Below, piece by piece: positions 24,660 through 32,093 of a stretch of 64,000 nucleotides of DNA; position 1 is the first letter of the stretch, and every line of letters starts with the position of its first letter. The notes beneath the pieces were generated by a model that searched no databases, was not told the DNA's origin, and saw only the letters and a list, made by a program, of their open reading frames with translations. This DNA comes from DASYPP01 sp036006525 (GTDB lineage Bacteria > Gemmatimonadota > Gemmatimonadetes > Gemmatimonadales > GWC2-71-9). The stretch is from NCBI GenBank assembly GCA_036006525.1, contig DASYPP010000062.1:16876-80875 (forward strand), given 5' to 3'. Made by a program: the position numbers and the translations under genes.

Positions 24660-25264
24660 CGCCGGCGCAGCATTCGAGCGGCGGGGATGCCAAGGACCAG
24701 CCCGAGACCGGCAACCAGCAGGGCGCCATCGGCTCCCCGGTCACCCGGCTCGTTACCGCCCAGCATGGCCGTCTGCTGCCGCAGCGCGGCGTCCACGTCT
24801 TCACTGGTGACCCTGCGCGGTACGATCCACCGCCCGCCTTCCACTTCCCGGCTCGGTACCTGGACCGACGCAACCTGGCCTTGCTTGCCCAGTGTCACCA
24901 GCATGCCGCAACCCTCGTGTCCCTCGCCCATGTTCAGGGCGAGAACCCACACGCCCTGCGCCGCGGGGCTGTAGCGCACGGCGAATACGCCGGGCTTGTC
25001 GGTCGCAGTGATTTCCAGCCGAATGGTCTGGCGGCGGCCGTTCAGGATTCCTTCCGCGGTGCCGCTCAGCTGATACTGGGTCGGAGTCCCGTGATGATAG
25101 GTGTGGACCAGGAAGAAGGCGCCGCGAGTGGAGGCCTCGTGAGGATTGGCCGGCATCTCGAGTGATATCCAGGGCGGGCCGGCGTGAGCGGGAGTCGCGG
25201 CGGCCAGTCCGCCGGTGAGGACCAGGGCCGTGGCAACGGTCCAGCGAAGTAGGGGAGCAGACAT
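24656..25264 (-). CDS. exported protein with C-terminal membrane anchor, unknown function
   Basis: A 202-residue protein with a signal peptide (MSAPLLRWTVATALVLTGGL to ATPAHA), a beta-rich mature domain containing FLVHTYHHGTPTQYQLSGTAEG and GVWVLALNMGEGHEGCGMLVTLG, and a C-terminal hydrophobic helix followed by RMLRRR. The layout suggests a periplasmic domain anchored in the inner membrane; a single Cys and several His lie in the mature part. No family is recognised. It follows the DUF4097 gene by 72 bases and could be the last member of the leftward sigma/anti-sigma cassette. Confidence 0.7.
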   Translation of the reverse strand: MSAPLLRWTVATALVLTGGLAAATPAHAGPPWISLEMPANPHEASTRGAFFLVHTYHHGTPTQYQLSGTAEGILNGRRQTIRLEITATDKPGVFAVRYSPAAQGVWVLALNMGEGHEGCGMLVTLGKQGQVASVQVPSREVEGGRWIVPRRVTSEDVDAALRQQTAMLGGNEPGDRGADGALLVAGLGLVLGIPAARMLRRR

Positions 25265-25336
25265 TGGAATATCCTCGTGTGAAAGGAGCGGGCGATTGAC
25301 GAGGATGAGATGCCGCGGCAGGAGGCAGGGTTGGGA

Positions 25337-26239
25337 CTATTTCTTTCGCAGGAAAATGGGACCCTTGAATGTCCGCACGATCACGTTGGCGGTTCCCGGC
25401 TGGACCGTGAAGTGGAGCTCCTGTCCCTCGCCTTGCCTGAGGGGTCGCCGCTCCGGAGCAAACCCGTTGCTGATCGTACCCTGGTAGGTCGTGAGGTCGA
25501 ACTCGGCGGCGAGATCGGCGGAGAGCAGCAGGTCAACCGGGCCGCTATGACTCTCGGCGCTCAGCGCTCCGTCCCGCGCCAGCGGGCCGGAAAAATTGAC
25601 CCTCCCGCTCACCGTCTCCATGCGAAGCCGTCGCATGCCGGAGGAAAGCAGGGTAATGTCGCCGCTCACCGTCGTGGCGCCCACGTCTTCTCCGCTGCCT
25701 CGCAACGTGATGGTCCCGCTCGCGGTCTTGGCCCGGATCCACGGCCCGGTGGCCGTGATATTGATACTGCCATCCATGGTTTCAAGGTTGAGCTGATCGG
25801 GGTTGCCGTCGAACTGGATGTTGCCGCTGGTGCTGGAGACATCGACGCCACCTTCCAGGCCGGACAAGGTGATGGTGGCAGTCGCCGCCTTGATCCAGAG
25901 CCGGGCCCGGGTGGGGACCTTCACGACCAGGTGCGCCGGAGCCTGATCCAGCTCCATGGGAGACTCGATTCCCATCTTGACCCCCTGGGCACCACCGCCG
26001 AAGAAGAAGCGGTTCTTCAGCGGGTCACCGATGGTCGCCACCACCGAAATGGTATCCCGGTCCCAGCCTTCCACCCGCACCGACCCATTCAGGTTGTAGA
26101 TCCGGATCGAGGCATCCGGGTCGATCGCAATCTTCCGCTCCACTCGTTGCTCGCTGGTGGCCTGCGCCTGCGCGGCGCCACCGGGGAGAGCCGCCAGGGC
26201 GATCATGAGGGTCAGTGGAATCGAGCGCATGGTGCGCAT
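25337..26239 (-). CDS. exported DUF4097 (putative adhesin) beta-helix protein, left cassette
   Basis: A 300-residue protein with a signal peptide (IALAALPGGAAQA) and a run of short beta repeats of the DUF4097 type: VRVEGWDRD, GGVDVSSTSGNIQFDG, LETMDGSINI, IRAKTASGTITLRG, VGATTVSGDITLL, METVSGRVNFSG. Such proteins are predicted right-handed beta-helices exposed outside the inner membrane. The start codon overlaps the anti-sigma stop (TGATG), so the two are co-translated. Its role may be to sense or respond to envelope conditions with the sigma pair; that is inference from gene order. Confidence 0.88.
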   Translation of the reverse strand: MRTMRSIPLTLMIALAALPGGAAQAQATSEQRVERKIAIDPDASIRIYNLNGSVRVEGWDRDTISVVATIGDPLKNRFFFGGGAQGVKMGIESPMELDQAPAHLVVKVPTRARLWIKAATATITLSGLEGGVDVSSTSGNIQFDGNPDQLNLETMDGSINITATGPWIRAKTASGTITLRGSGEDVGATTVSGDITLLSSGMRRLRMETVSGRVNFSGPLARDGALSAESHSGPVDLLLSADLAAEFDLTTYQGTISNGFAPERRPLRQGEGQELHFTVQPGTANVIVRTFKGPIFLRKK

Positions 26240-26865
26240 CAGCTCTCCACGTTGTGAGCGGCGCGCTGCAGCAGGTCGATCTTTTTTTCGTACGAGGCCC
26301 AGAGCAGCTGGGTGACCTGCTGGTTATGCGGGTCACTGGCCAGCGCGGCCTGGGTCTCCTGAATTGCCTGGTCGATGATGTGCAGATTTTGCTCGATGAC
26401 CTTAAAGGCGGGCTCGCCCAATTCCTTCCGGTGAGCTTGAAGGGAGCGCAGCAGCTCGTCGGCCGCCTGGCGATACCCTACCTCGGTGGACTGGAAGTCC
26501 TGGGTGCCAACGTATGGCTGTGGATTGCCGGTGCGAGTGAGCAGCATCGTGACCGCGGATGACAGCCCCATGAGCGCAATCGTCGCCGCGATGAGCCAGG
26601 GAGTGCGCTGCCACCGGGGCCGGACACCGGCAGCAACGGCTGCAGTTCCCCGGATCTGGTCCCGGATCCCGGGCCATAGCTCGTGCTCCGGAGCGATAGC
26701 ACCGGGAAGCGCCACGGTCTTGCCCTTGAGCAAGCGTTGAAACCGGAAATCGGCGGCGCAATCGGCACAGCCGAGCAGGTGCTGCTCCACCGCTTCGGCT
26801 TCGGGGCGACTCAGGGTGCCGGCGTGGTACCGGTCGAGGTAGTCGAACAGTTCGAGGCAGGTCAT
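26239..26865 (-). CDS. anti-sigma factor with zinc-finger (zf-HC2) domain, left cassette
   Basis: A 208-residue transmembrane anti-sigma factor. The cytosolic N-terminal ZAS motif is EQHLLGCADC (His29, Cys33, Cys36), one membrane helix lies at about 90-110, and an extracytoplasmic helical domain at about 125-205 contains VIEQNLHIIDQAIQETQ, ALASDP and KKIDLLQRAA. It should hold the ECF sigma factor encoded just upstream, whose gene overlaps by four bases. The C-terminal domain is clearly homologous to that of the second anti-sigma factor at 29566-30228. Confidence 0.92.
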   Translation of the reverse strand: MTCLELFDYLDRYHAGTLSRPEAEAVEQHLLGCADCAADFRFQRLLKGKTVALPGAIAPEHELWPGIRDQIRGTAAVAAGVRPRWQRTPWLIAATIALMGLSSAVTMLLTRTGNPQPYVGTQDFQSTEVGYRQAADELLRSLQAHRKELGEPAFKVIEQNLHIIDQAIQETQAALASDPHNQQVTQLLWASYEKKIDLLQRAAHNVES

Positions 26866-27377
26866 CGGTCCAGCATCTCCCGGAGCAGGCGGCGGGCACG
26901 GAACAACTGGGCTTTGGATGTTCCCGGAGCGACACCGCTCAGTTCAGCGATCTCTTCGTGGCGGTACCCTTCGACATCGTGCAGGACGAACACGGCCCGG
27001 GCCCCGGCGGGCAACGCGGCTATGGCGGCGTCCAGGTCCATCCGGAGACCCGGCCGAGGTGCCCGCCCCGGGGACTCCAGATCCTCGAGTCCCTCGACCG
27101 GCCGCACCCTGCGTTCCCGTCGGCCGGTAGCTCGCTTCTCGGCCAGGACCACGTTGACGGCCAGCCGGTGCAGCCAGGTGGAGAAGGCGCTCTCACCCCG
27201 AAACGTGGCCAGCTTCCTCCAGGCCTGAACAAAGACGTCCTGGGTCAGCTCCTCGGCATGTCCCGGATCGGCGGACAGCCGCAGGCAGAGGGCGTAGATC
27301 CTCTCCACCGTCCGGTCGTACAGAGACCGGAAGGCATTCTCGTCGCCGCCCTGCGCCGCCAGAACAAGGTCGTTCAC
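26862..27377 (-). CDS. ECF-type sigma-70 factor, left cassette
   Basis: About 171 residues with region 2 (DENAFRSLYDRTVERIYALCLRL, AEELTQDVFVQAWRKLATFRGESAFSTWLHRLAVNV) and region 4 (LPAGARAVFVLHDVEGYRHEEIAELSGVAPGTSKAQLFRAR). The GTG at 27377 (VNDLVLAAQGGDENAF) fits the family N-terminus; no ATG is available, and the frame runs further upstream into a hairpin element, where a GTG at 27461 is the alternative. Its stop overlaps the anti-sigma start. It is a close paralogue of the sigma factor at 28981-29556, sharing nearly identical TFRGExAFxTWLHRLA and VFVLHDVEGY stretches. Confidence 0.92.
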   Translation of the reverse strand: MNDLVLAAQGGDENAFRSLYDRTVERIYALCLRLSADPGHAEELTQDVFVQAWRKLATFRGESAFSTWLHRLAVNVVLAEKRATGRRERRVRPVEGLEDLESPGRAPRPGLRMDLDAAIAALPAGARAVFVLHDVEGYRHEEIAELSGVAPGTSKAQLFRARRLLREMLDR

Positions 27378-27500
27378 GTCGGGGACGCTGCCCTCCGAAC
27401 GGCCCGGCTTGCGGCGCGGACCTGCATTGGTAAGAAGGGAGAGAGAAGGTTGCGTCGCCACACTGACTACGATGCCGGTCGGCGGCTGCGGGTTGGGATG

Positions 27501-27528
27501 GTACGGGCGCACGGCAGTGCGCCCCTAC
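27501..27528. repeat. GTAGGG-capped hairpin between lipoprotein and sigma genes
   Basis: A 12-base stem with one mismatch (GTACGGGCGCAC / GTGCGCCCCTAC) and loop GGCA. Read on the minus strand it starts GTAGGGGCGCAC. It overlaps the lipoprotein stop codon and precedes the ECF sigma gene, so it may uncouple transcription of the two. No T-run follows in either direction. Confidence 0.8.
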
Positions 27529-27887
27529 GATTCAACCTTCACCACCTCGACGATCGGGCCGATCATGCAGGTGCTCATGAGGTCGGGCCGGGCCCGGAGC
27601 TCCAGGGTGGCCTGCTTCCCGTCCTGGAGCAGGCCTTCGGGGACTCCGGACCGCGAGATCTCGAAGTGCCGGCCGTCATCGGCGTCAAAACGCCAGCAGC
27701 CGCCCTCGATTCCCACGGCCCGCACGGTTCCTGTGACTCGCATCTGGGTGGTGTCCGCAGGTTGGCCCGCCGCAGGCGTGGCGGGCTTGGTGGCATCGTC
27801 GTTCCCCGCCGAACGGCAGGCCAGGGTAACGGCCGAAGCCAGCAGCAGGGTTCCGAAGCTTCGAATCATGGTGCGCATAAGGGTCAC
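27525..27887 (-). CDS. small predicted lipoprotein, unknown function
   Basis: A 120-residue protein. The lipobox in LLLASAVTLAC predicts lipidation of the Cys near residue 24. An Ala/Thr/Pro linker is followed by a small beta domain with VTGTVRAVGIEGGCWRFDADDGRHFEI and an acidic, Cys-containing end (DLMSTCMIGPIVEVVKV). The segment TVRxVxxEGGCWRF resembles small secreted OB-like domains, but I cannot name the family. It starts three bases after the VOC gene and is probably cotranscribed from the PadR-controlled promoter. Confidence 0.75.
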   Translation of the reverse strand: MTLMRTMIRSFGTLLLASAVTLACRSAGNDDATKPATPAAGQPADTTQMRVTGTVRAVGIEGGCWRFDADDGRHFEISRSGVPEGLLQDGKQATLELRARPDLMSTCMIGPIVEVVKVES

Positions 27888-27890
27888 CGG

Positions 27891-28274
27891 TTACTGTCCC
27901 TGAAACTCGGCCAGCACCACACTGGTACCACAGGGCGCCCGGACGCCAAACTCCAAGGCTCCATAGAATGTAGTCCGCTTGGGGACTGTCACCTGGAGAC
28001 CCTCGAGTCCGGGCAGAAACTCCTGAAGGTTCTCAACCTCGATGAACAGGTTGGCTCGGGAGACAAACGGCTCAGCCGCCAGGGCGGGAACATCCTTGGT
28101 CACGCTGGCCCGGCTCTGGTACATCACCTCTACGTTGTCCCGGGCCAGGATGACGAACCCCAGGCTGTCGCCTTCGGGAACCTCGACCGTGGCCGTGAAC
28201 CCCAACCGCTCGGTCCAGAAGGGGAGGACTGGCTCGATGCGGTCCACAAAGATCACCGGCGTAAGTTTTTTCAT
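27891..28274 (-). CDS. VOC (glyoxalase/bleomycin-resistance fold) superfamily protein
   Basis: A 127-residue protein with the paired beta-alpha-beta-beta-beta modules of the vicinal oxygen chelate fold: KLTPVIFVDRIEPVLPFWTERLGFTATVEVPEG, GFVILARDNVEVMYQSRAS, NLFIEVENLQEFLPGL and GALEFGVRAPCGTSVVLAEFQ. The usual metal-binding His residues are not obvious, so it may bind a ligand rather than act as a dioxygenase or isomerase. A strong AGGAGG site lies four to five bases before the ATG. It is divergent from the padR gene with a 63-base gap containing a perfect palindrome. Confidence 0.88.
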   Translation of the reverse strand: MKKLTPVIFVDRIEPVLPFWTERLGFTATVEVPEGDSLGFVILARDNVEVMYQSRASVTKDVPALAAEPFVSRANLFIEVENLQEFLPGLEGLQVTVPKRTTFYGALEFGVRAPCGTSVVLAEFQGQ

Positions 28275-28312
28275 GAGACCCTCCTGGTCGGTTTGGTGCT
28301 TGACTATCTTGA

Positions 28313-28331
28313 CTAGTCTAAATTAGACTAG
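28313..28331. promoter_or_regulatory. perfect 9-1-9 palindrome, probable PadR operator
   Basis: CTAGTCTAA-A-TTAGACTAG is an exact inverted repeat in the gap between the divergent padR and VOC genes, ending six bases before the padR ATG. It overlaps the only promoter-like hexamers there (TTGACT at 28300-28305 and TAGACT at 28324-28329). Binding of the PadR dimer here would block both transcripts. Confidence 0.7.
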
Positions 28332-28337
28332 CAGCAT

Positions 28338-28952
28338 ATGAAGCGCAACCCCCCGAGTAAATCCAAGGTCATTGGCCTCACCACTCCGGACCTGGTGGTG
28401 CTGACGTTGCTTGCCGAGCGGCCGATGCATGGGTACGAGCTCAATGCGGAGCTGGAGCGGCGGGATGTGCGGGATTGGGCCGGGATCTCCCGGCCGCAGG
28501 TATACTATTCCATAAACAAACTCGCCGACCTTGGACTCCTCGAAACCGTGGAGTCCGCAGCCCCCGCTACCGGCCCCGACCGCCGCACCTATCGCCCCAC
28601 CCCGCTGGGCCAGCGGGCCTTGGCCGATACCCTCGAGCGGTCGGAGTGGGCAACGCAACGTCCACCGCCGCCTTTCCTCACTTGGCTAGCCATGGCCTGG
28701 CAGGCCCGTCCCGGTGTGATGGAGCGGATGCTCCGGACCCGCCGCGAGTTTGTCACTGGAGAGTTGGCCCGGGAGAGGTCAACTCTCGAGGCCATCCGGG
28801 CCGAACCAGGCGGCCCTCATACTGCTGCCCTCCTCATGGTCGAATTCGCCATCCGGCAATTCGAGCTGGAGCTGGATTGGCTGGCGGAGGCCGAGAGGCG
28901 GATGGTCTCTACCGGCCCCCAGGACTCATCCCGAACTGCACCGCAACCTTAG
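28338..28952 (+). CDS. PadR family transcriptional regulator
   Basis: A 204-residue regulator. The winged-helix N-terminal domain has TTPDLVVLTLLAERPMHGYELNAELERR, the DNA-recognition stretch GISRPQVYYSINKLADLGLLE and the wing DRRTYRPTPLG. The C-terminal dimerisation helices (about 115-195) are of the Vir_act_alpha_C type. There is no obvious ribosome site before the ATG, so the mRNA may be nearly leaderless. It probably represses itself and the divergent VOC-lipoprotein genes. The ligand is unknown; phenolic or toxic compounds are common in the family. Confidence 0.93.
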   Translation: MKRNPPSKSKVIGLTTPDLVVLTLLAERPMHGYELNAELERRDVRDWAGISRPQVYYSINKLADLGLLETVESAAPATGPDRRTYRPTPLGQRALADTLERSEWATQRPPPPFLTWLAMAWQARPGVMERMLRTRREFVTGELARERSTLEAIRAEPGGPHTAALLMVEFAIRQFELELDWLAEAERRMVSTGPQDSSRTAPQP

Positions 28953-28980
28953 GCCCCCCTTTGCTATCCAAGTTCCCGCA

Positions 28981-29556
28981 ATGGATGACATGGGCCGCGG
29001 AGTCACGAATCTGAACCCAAAACGCGATGTGCTTCCGGCGGAGAATGACGCCGTAGACGCCGTGCTGGCCGCGGCTGGGGACTCCCACGCCTTTGAGCGG
29101 CTCTACCGTCGCCACCTGGGCCGGATCCACAGCCTGGCTCGGCGGATGATCAATCCGGAAGAGGCCGACGATGCGACCCAGGCCGTGTTCATCCGGGCCT
29201 GGGAGAAGTTGGGGACGTTTCGAGGGGAAGCGGCGTTCGGAACCTGGCTTCACCGGCTTGCCATCAACGTGATGCTGGCCCGGCGGACCACCATCGGAAC
29301 CGAACGAGGCCGGTTCAGCGAGGCCGAGGGCGTGGTGGAGCGGATGACCGGCCGGCCATCGCAGAAGGACCTCTCGATGGACTTCGAGGAAGCCATCGAG
29401 CGGCTGCCCAACGGGGCCAGAGAAGTGTTCGTGCTGCATGACGTCGAAGGCTACAAGCACGAAGAAATCGCGGGGATGCTGGGGATCGTGACCGGGACCT
29501 CGAAAGCGCAATTACACCGTGCCCGCATGGCACTCCGCGGATATCTCGAGCGGTAG
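28981..29556 (+). CDS. ECF-type sigma-70 factor, right cassette
   Basis: A 191-residue ECF sigma factor: region 2 (SHAFERLYRRHLGRIHSLARRM, ADDATQAVFIRAWEKLGTFRGEAAFGTWLHRLAINV) and region 4 (LPNGAREVFVLHDVEGYKHEEIAGMLGIVTGTSKAQLHRAR). The first ATG at 28981 is used; another lies nine bases on. It is 28 bases downstream of padR and nine bases upstream of its anti-sigma gene. The sequence is strikingly close to the leftward sigma factor at 26862-27377, which indicates a duplicated module. Confidence 0.94.
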   Translation: MDDMGRGVTNLNPKRDVLPAENDAVDAVLAAAGDSHAFERLYRRHLGRIHSLARRMINPEEADDATQAVFIRAWEKLGTFRGEAAFGTWLHRLAINVMLARRTTIGTERGRFSEAEGVVERMTGRPSQKDLSMDFEEAIERLPNGAREVFVLHDVEGYKHEEIAGMLGIVTGTSKAQLHRARMALRGYLER

Positions 29557-29565
29557 GAGCGACTG

Positions 29566-30228
29566 ATGACCGACCAATGGATGCACCGGCTCTCGGAATA
29601 CCTCGATGGCGACCTCACCCCGGTGGAACGGAGCGAGCTGGAAGAACATCTCGCCGCCTGTGAGACCTGCCGGCGAGTGCTCGACGAGCTGCGGATCGTG
29701 ATGGCGCAGGCCGCCGTGCTGCCCGACCGGGACCCCGAGGCGGATCTCTGGCCCGCCGTGCGGGACGCCATCGCCCAGGGGCGTGTGGTTCCGATCCAGG
29801 CCGCCCGGACCGCGCGCCGCTTCAGTTTCTCGCTGGCCCAGGTGCTGGCCGCCGCCGCAACGCTGGCATTGGTGTCCGCCACGGCGATCTGGCTCGCGGT
29901 GGGAAAGCGCTCGGTCGCGGCTGGCCCATCCGTCGACACCGCCAGGATTCGACCGGTGTCCGTGAGCTTCGATCCCCGCGGCCGGGCCGACTCCGCGATC
30001 ACCGAGCTGGAGCGGATCCTCGCCGAGGAGCATGGCCGGCTCGATTCCAGCACCGTCCGGATCCTGGCCGAGAACCTGGCTCTGATCGATCGGGCGATCG
30101 ACCAGGCGCGCAAGGCCCTCGAGTCGGATCCCGGCAATGCCTATCTCAACGACCACCTTGCGCGGACCATGCGCAAGAAAATTGATGTCCTTCGCCGCGC
30201 CGCCGACCTGGCGGCCGTGGCCAGCTGA
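29566..30228 (+). CDS. anti-sigma factor with zinc-finger (zf-HC2) domain, right cassette
   Basis: A 220-residue transmembrane anti-sigma factor. The ZAS motif is EEHLAACETC (His28, Cys32, Cys35); one membrane helix lies at about 92-113 (VLAAAATLALVSATAIWLAV); the extracytoplasmic helical domain (about 140-215) contains ILAENLALIDRAIDQAR, ALESDPGNAYL and KKIDVLRRAADL. It matches the partner domain in the left cassette residue for residue at the Asn-Leu, Ile-Asp-x-Ala-Ile, Ala-Leu-x-Ser-Asp-Pro and Lys-Lys-Ile-Asp positions. It should sequester the ECF factor encoded just upstream. Confidence 0.93.
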   Translation: MTDQWMHRLSEYLDGDLTPVERSELEEHLAACETCRRVLDELRIVMAQAAVLPDRDPEADLWPAVRDAIAQGRVVPIQAARTARRFSFSLAQVLAAAATLALVSATAIWLAVGKRSVAAGPSVDTARIRPVSVSFDPRGRADSAITELERILAEEHGRLDSSTVRILAENLALIDRAIDQARKALESDPGNAYLNDHLARTMRKKIDVLRRAADLAAVAS

Positions 30229-30249
30229 TATGGAAAGGTCTGCAAACCG

Positions 30250-31113
30250 ATGATTCTCGCACTCGCTGTGGGAGCTCTGCTCCTCACACCAATTCAACAG
30301 GACACCACGGTGGCGGTGTCCCCGGGTACCCGGCTCGAACTCAGCTCGCATTCGGGCGAGATCGTGGTGCGGACCTGGAACCGGAATGCCATCCAGGTTT
30401 CGGCGGACCTCCCCTACCGGGAACGGCTGGAGGTCGAGGTCTCCCGCGGGGTTGCCGAAGTGCGCCGGAGTTCGCACAATGGCGACGATGATGAAACGAT
30501 AGACTACCGGCTCACGGTGCCCGCCTGGATGGAGTTGGAGCTGTCGACGATCGAAGGGGACATCACCGTGGAAGGCACCCAGGCCAAGTTGACCCTCACG
30601 TCCGTGGAAGGCAACGTTACGGTCCGCGGCGGCAAGGAGTTCGTCTCGGTGCATTCCGTCGAGGGCGATATCAGCGTGGACGGCGCCACCGGCAGGGTCG
30701 AGGTGAACTCGGTGGACGGCGGGATCACCGTCACCAGCGTGCAGGGCGCCGTCTACGCCGAAACCGTCGATGGCGACATTACCCTGGACGACATCGTGTC
30801 GGCGGACATCGAAACCACCACGGTGGATGGAAACATCCTCTACCGGGGCAACATCGACCAGAGCGGGCGCTACCGGTTCGACTCCCACGACGGAGACATC
30901 ACCCTGGAAGCGCCGGATATCAATGCGACGCTCTCGGTGTCCACTTTCGACGGTGAGTTCCAGGCCTGCGGCTACCAGGTCACGCTGGCAACCAAAGGCG
31001 GCATTCGGACCAACCACAAGCGGTTTCGAGCGACGGTCGGCAATGGCGCCGCCCAGATCGATCTCGAGTCGTTCGACGGAAACATTTACCTGGTAAAACC
31101 GGGCTGCCGCTAG
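30250..31113 (+). CDS. exported DUF4097 beta-helix protein with VEGD/VDGD repeats, right cassette
   Basis: A 287-residue protein with a short signal peptide (MILALAVGALLLTPIQQ). Successive repeats of about 18-20 residues carry a Val/Ile-Glu/Asp-Gly turn: STIEGDITVEG, TSVEGNVTVRG, HSVEGDISVDG, NSVDGGITVTS, ETVDGDITLDD, TTVDGNILYRG, DSHDGDITLEA, STFDGEFQACG. This regularity implies a beta-helix with one turn per repeat and an acidic face. It is 21 bases downstream of the anti-sigma gene and 37 bases upstream of a second DUF4097 gene. Envelope sensing is a guess from context. Confidence 0.88.
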   Translation: MILALAVGALLLTPIQQDTTVAVSPGTRLELSSHSGEIVVRTWNRNAIQVSADLPYRERLEVEVSRGVAEVRRSSHNGDDDETIDYRLTVPAWMELELSTIEGDITVEGTQAKLTLTSVEGNVTVRGGKEFVSVHSVEGDISVDGATGRVEVNSVDGGITVTSVQGAVYAETVDGDITLDDIVSADIETTTVDGNILYRGNIDQSGRYRFDSHDGDITLEAPDINATLSVSTFDGEFQACGYQVTLATKGGIRTNHKRFRATVGNGAAQIDLESFDGNIYLVKPGCR

Positions 31114-31150
31114 GCCCGCGAGATCCACTCTCAACTGAAGGGCTCTTACG

Positions 31151-31987
31151 ATGAAGACACTTTCCCTCTTTGCGCTGGCCGGCATGCTGGCGGCATTCCC
31201 GGTAGGCACCATGGACATGGCACCGGTCGGCCTGGCGCCGGCCGCCGCCGTCGGGTCCCAGTCACAGCAGGGTCCGGACTTCTCCTGGCGCAAGGCGCTG
31301 GCGGCCGGCAAGACACTGGAGATCAAGGGCGTCAACGGTGAGATTCGCGCCACCCTGGCCAGCGGGAACGAAGCCTCGGTGACCGCGACCAAGACCGCCC
31401 GGCGCAGCGACCCCGACCAGGTCGAGATCAAGGTGCTGGAGGACGCGGAAGGCGTGACGATCTGCGTGCTCTATCCCTCGCCCCGTCGCGGGGCGCCCAA
31501 CGAGTGCGGCGCCGGCGACCATGGCCGGATGAACACCGAAAACAACGACGTCACCGTGAACTTCACGGTTGCGGTGCCGGCCGGCGTCCACTTCGTAGCC
31601 AACACGGTGAACGGTGAGATCCGCATCGCGGCGCTCAAGTCTGATGTGGAAGCGGAGACAGTGAATGGCTCGATCCGGATCTCGACCAGCGGGCGGGCAG
31701 AGGCCCGGACGGTAAATGGCTCGATCGACGCGACCATGGGGAACGCCGACTGGGAGGACGACGTGGCCTTTACCACGGTCAATGGCGGGATCACCCTCGA
31801 GCTGCCCTCCGAGGTGAATGCCGTGCTCAAGGCCTCGACCGTGAACGGTGAAATCTCCACTGAATTCCCGCTGACGGTGCAGGGTAGATTCGGGCCCCGG
31901 TCAATGCGGGGAACCCTGGGCCGCGGCGGGCACGAGCTGGCGCTGGAGACGGTGAACGGCAGCATCGAGTTGCACAAGGCGCAGTAG
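31151..31987 (+). CDS. exported DUF4097 beta-helix protein with TVNGxI repeats, right cassette
   Basis: A 278-residue protein with a signal peptide (MKTLSLFALAGMLAAFPVG). The repeats are built on Val-Asn-Gly: KGVNGEIRATL, NTVNGEIRIAA, ETVNGSIRIST, RTVNGSIDATM, TTVNGGITLEL, STVNGEISTEF, ETVNGSIELHK. Asn replaces the Glu/Asp seen at the same turn in the preceding paralogue, giving an uncharged ladder. A loop of about 50 residues with two Cys (CVLYPSPRRGAPNEC) interrupts the helix and may form a disulfide. It ends just before the best terminator of the window. Confidence 0.88.
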   Translation: MKTLSLFALAGMLAAFPVGTMDMAPVGLAPAAAVGSQSQQGPDFSWRKALAAGKTLEIKGVNGEIRATLASGNEASVTATKTARRSDPDQVEIKVLEDAEGVTICVLYPSPRRGAPNECGAGDHGRMNTENNDVTVNFTVAVPAGVHFVANTVNGEIRIAALKSDVEAETVNGSIRISTSGRAEARTVNGSIDATMGNADWEDDVAFTTVNGGITLELPSEVNAVLKASTVNGEISTEFPLTVQGRFGPRSMRGTLGRGGHELALETVNGSIELHKAQ

Positions 31988-32004
31988 GCCTCGGCGGTTT
32001 CCGA

Positions 32005-32034
32005 CAAGGGGGCGGCCGCGATGGCCGCCCTTCT
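32005..32034 (+). terminator. rho-independent-like terminator after the right DUF4097 cassette
   Basis: AAGGGGGCGGCC and GGCCGCCCTT form a GC-rich stem with a five-base loop, followed by TTCTTGCGTT. It lies 18 bases after the DUF4097 stop and would isolate the sigma cassette from the AI-2E-family gene. Confidence 0.65.
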
Positions 32035-32093
32035 TGCGTTCCCCAACCGAATGGGGATAGGAGGGGCCGGGCCTCGGGATTACTCTCCTTTCC

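Noticed and set aside
25265..25336. Small gene between the exported protein and DUF4097
   Set aside because: Only 72 bases with no start plus ribosome site; it looks like an untranslated spacer.
29512..31431. 639-residue frame opposite the right sigma cassette
   Set aside because: Runs across four good genes in antisense and has no recognisable domain.
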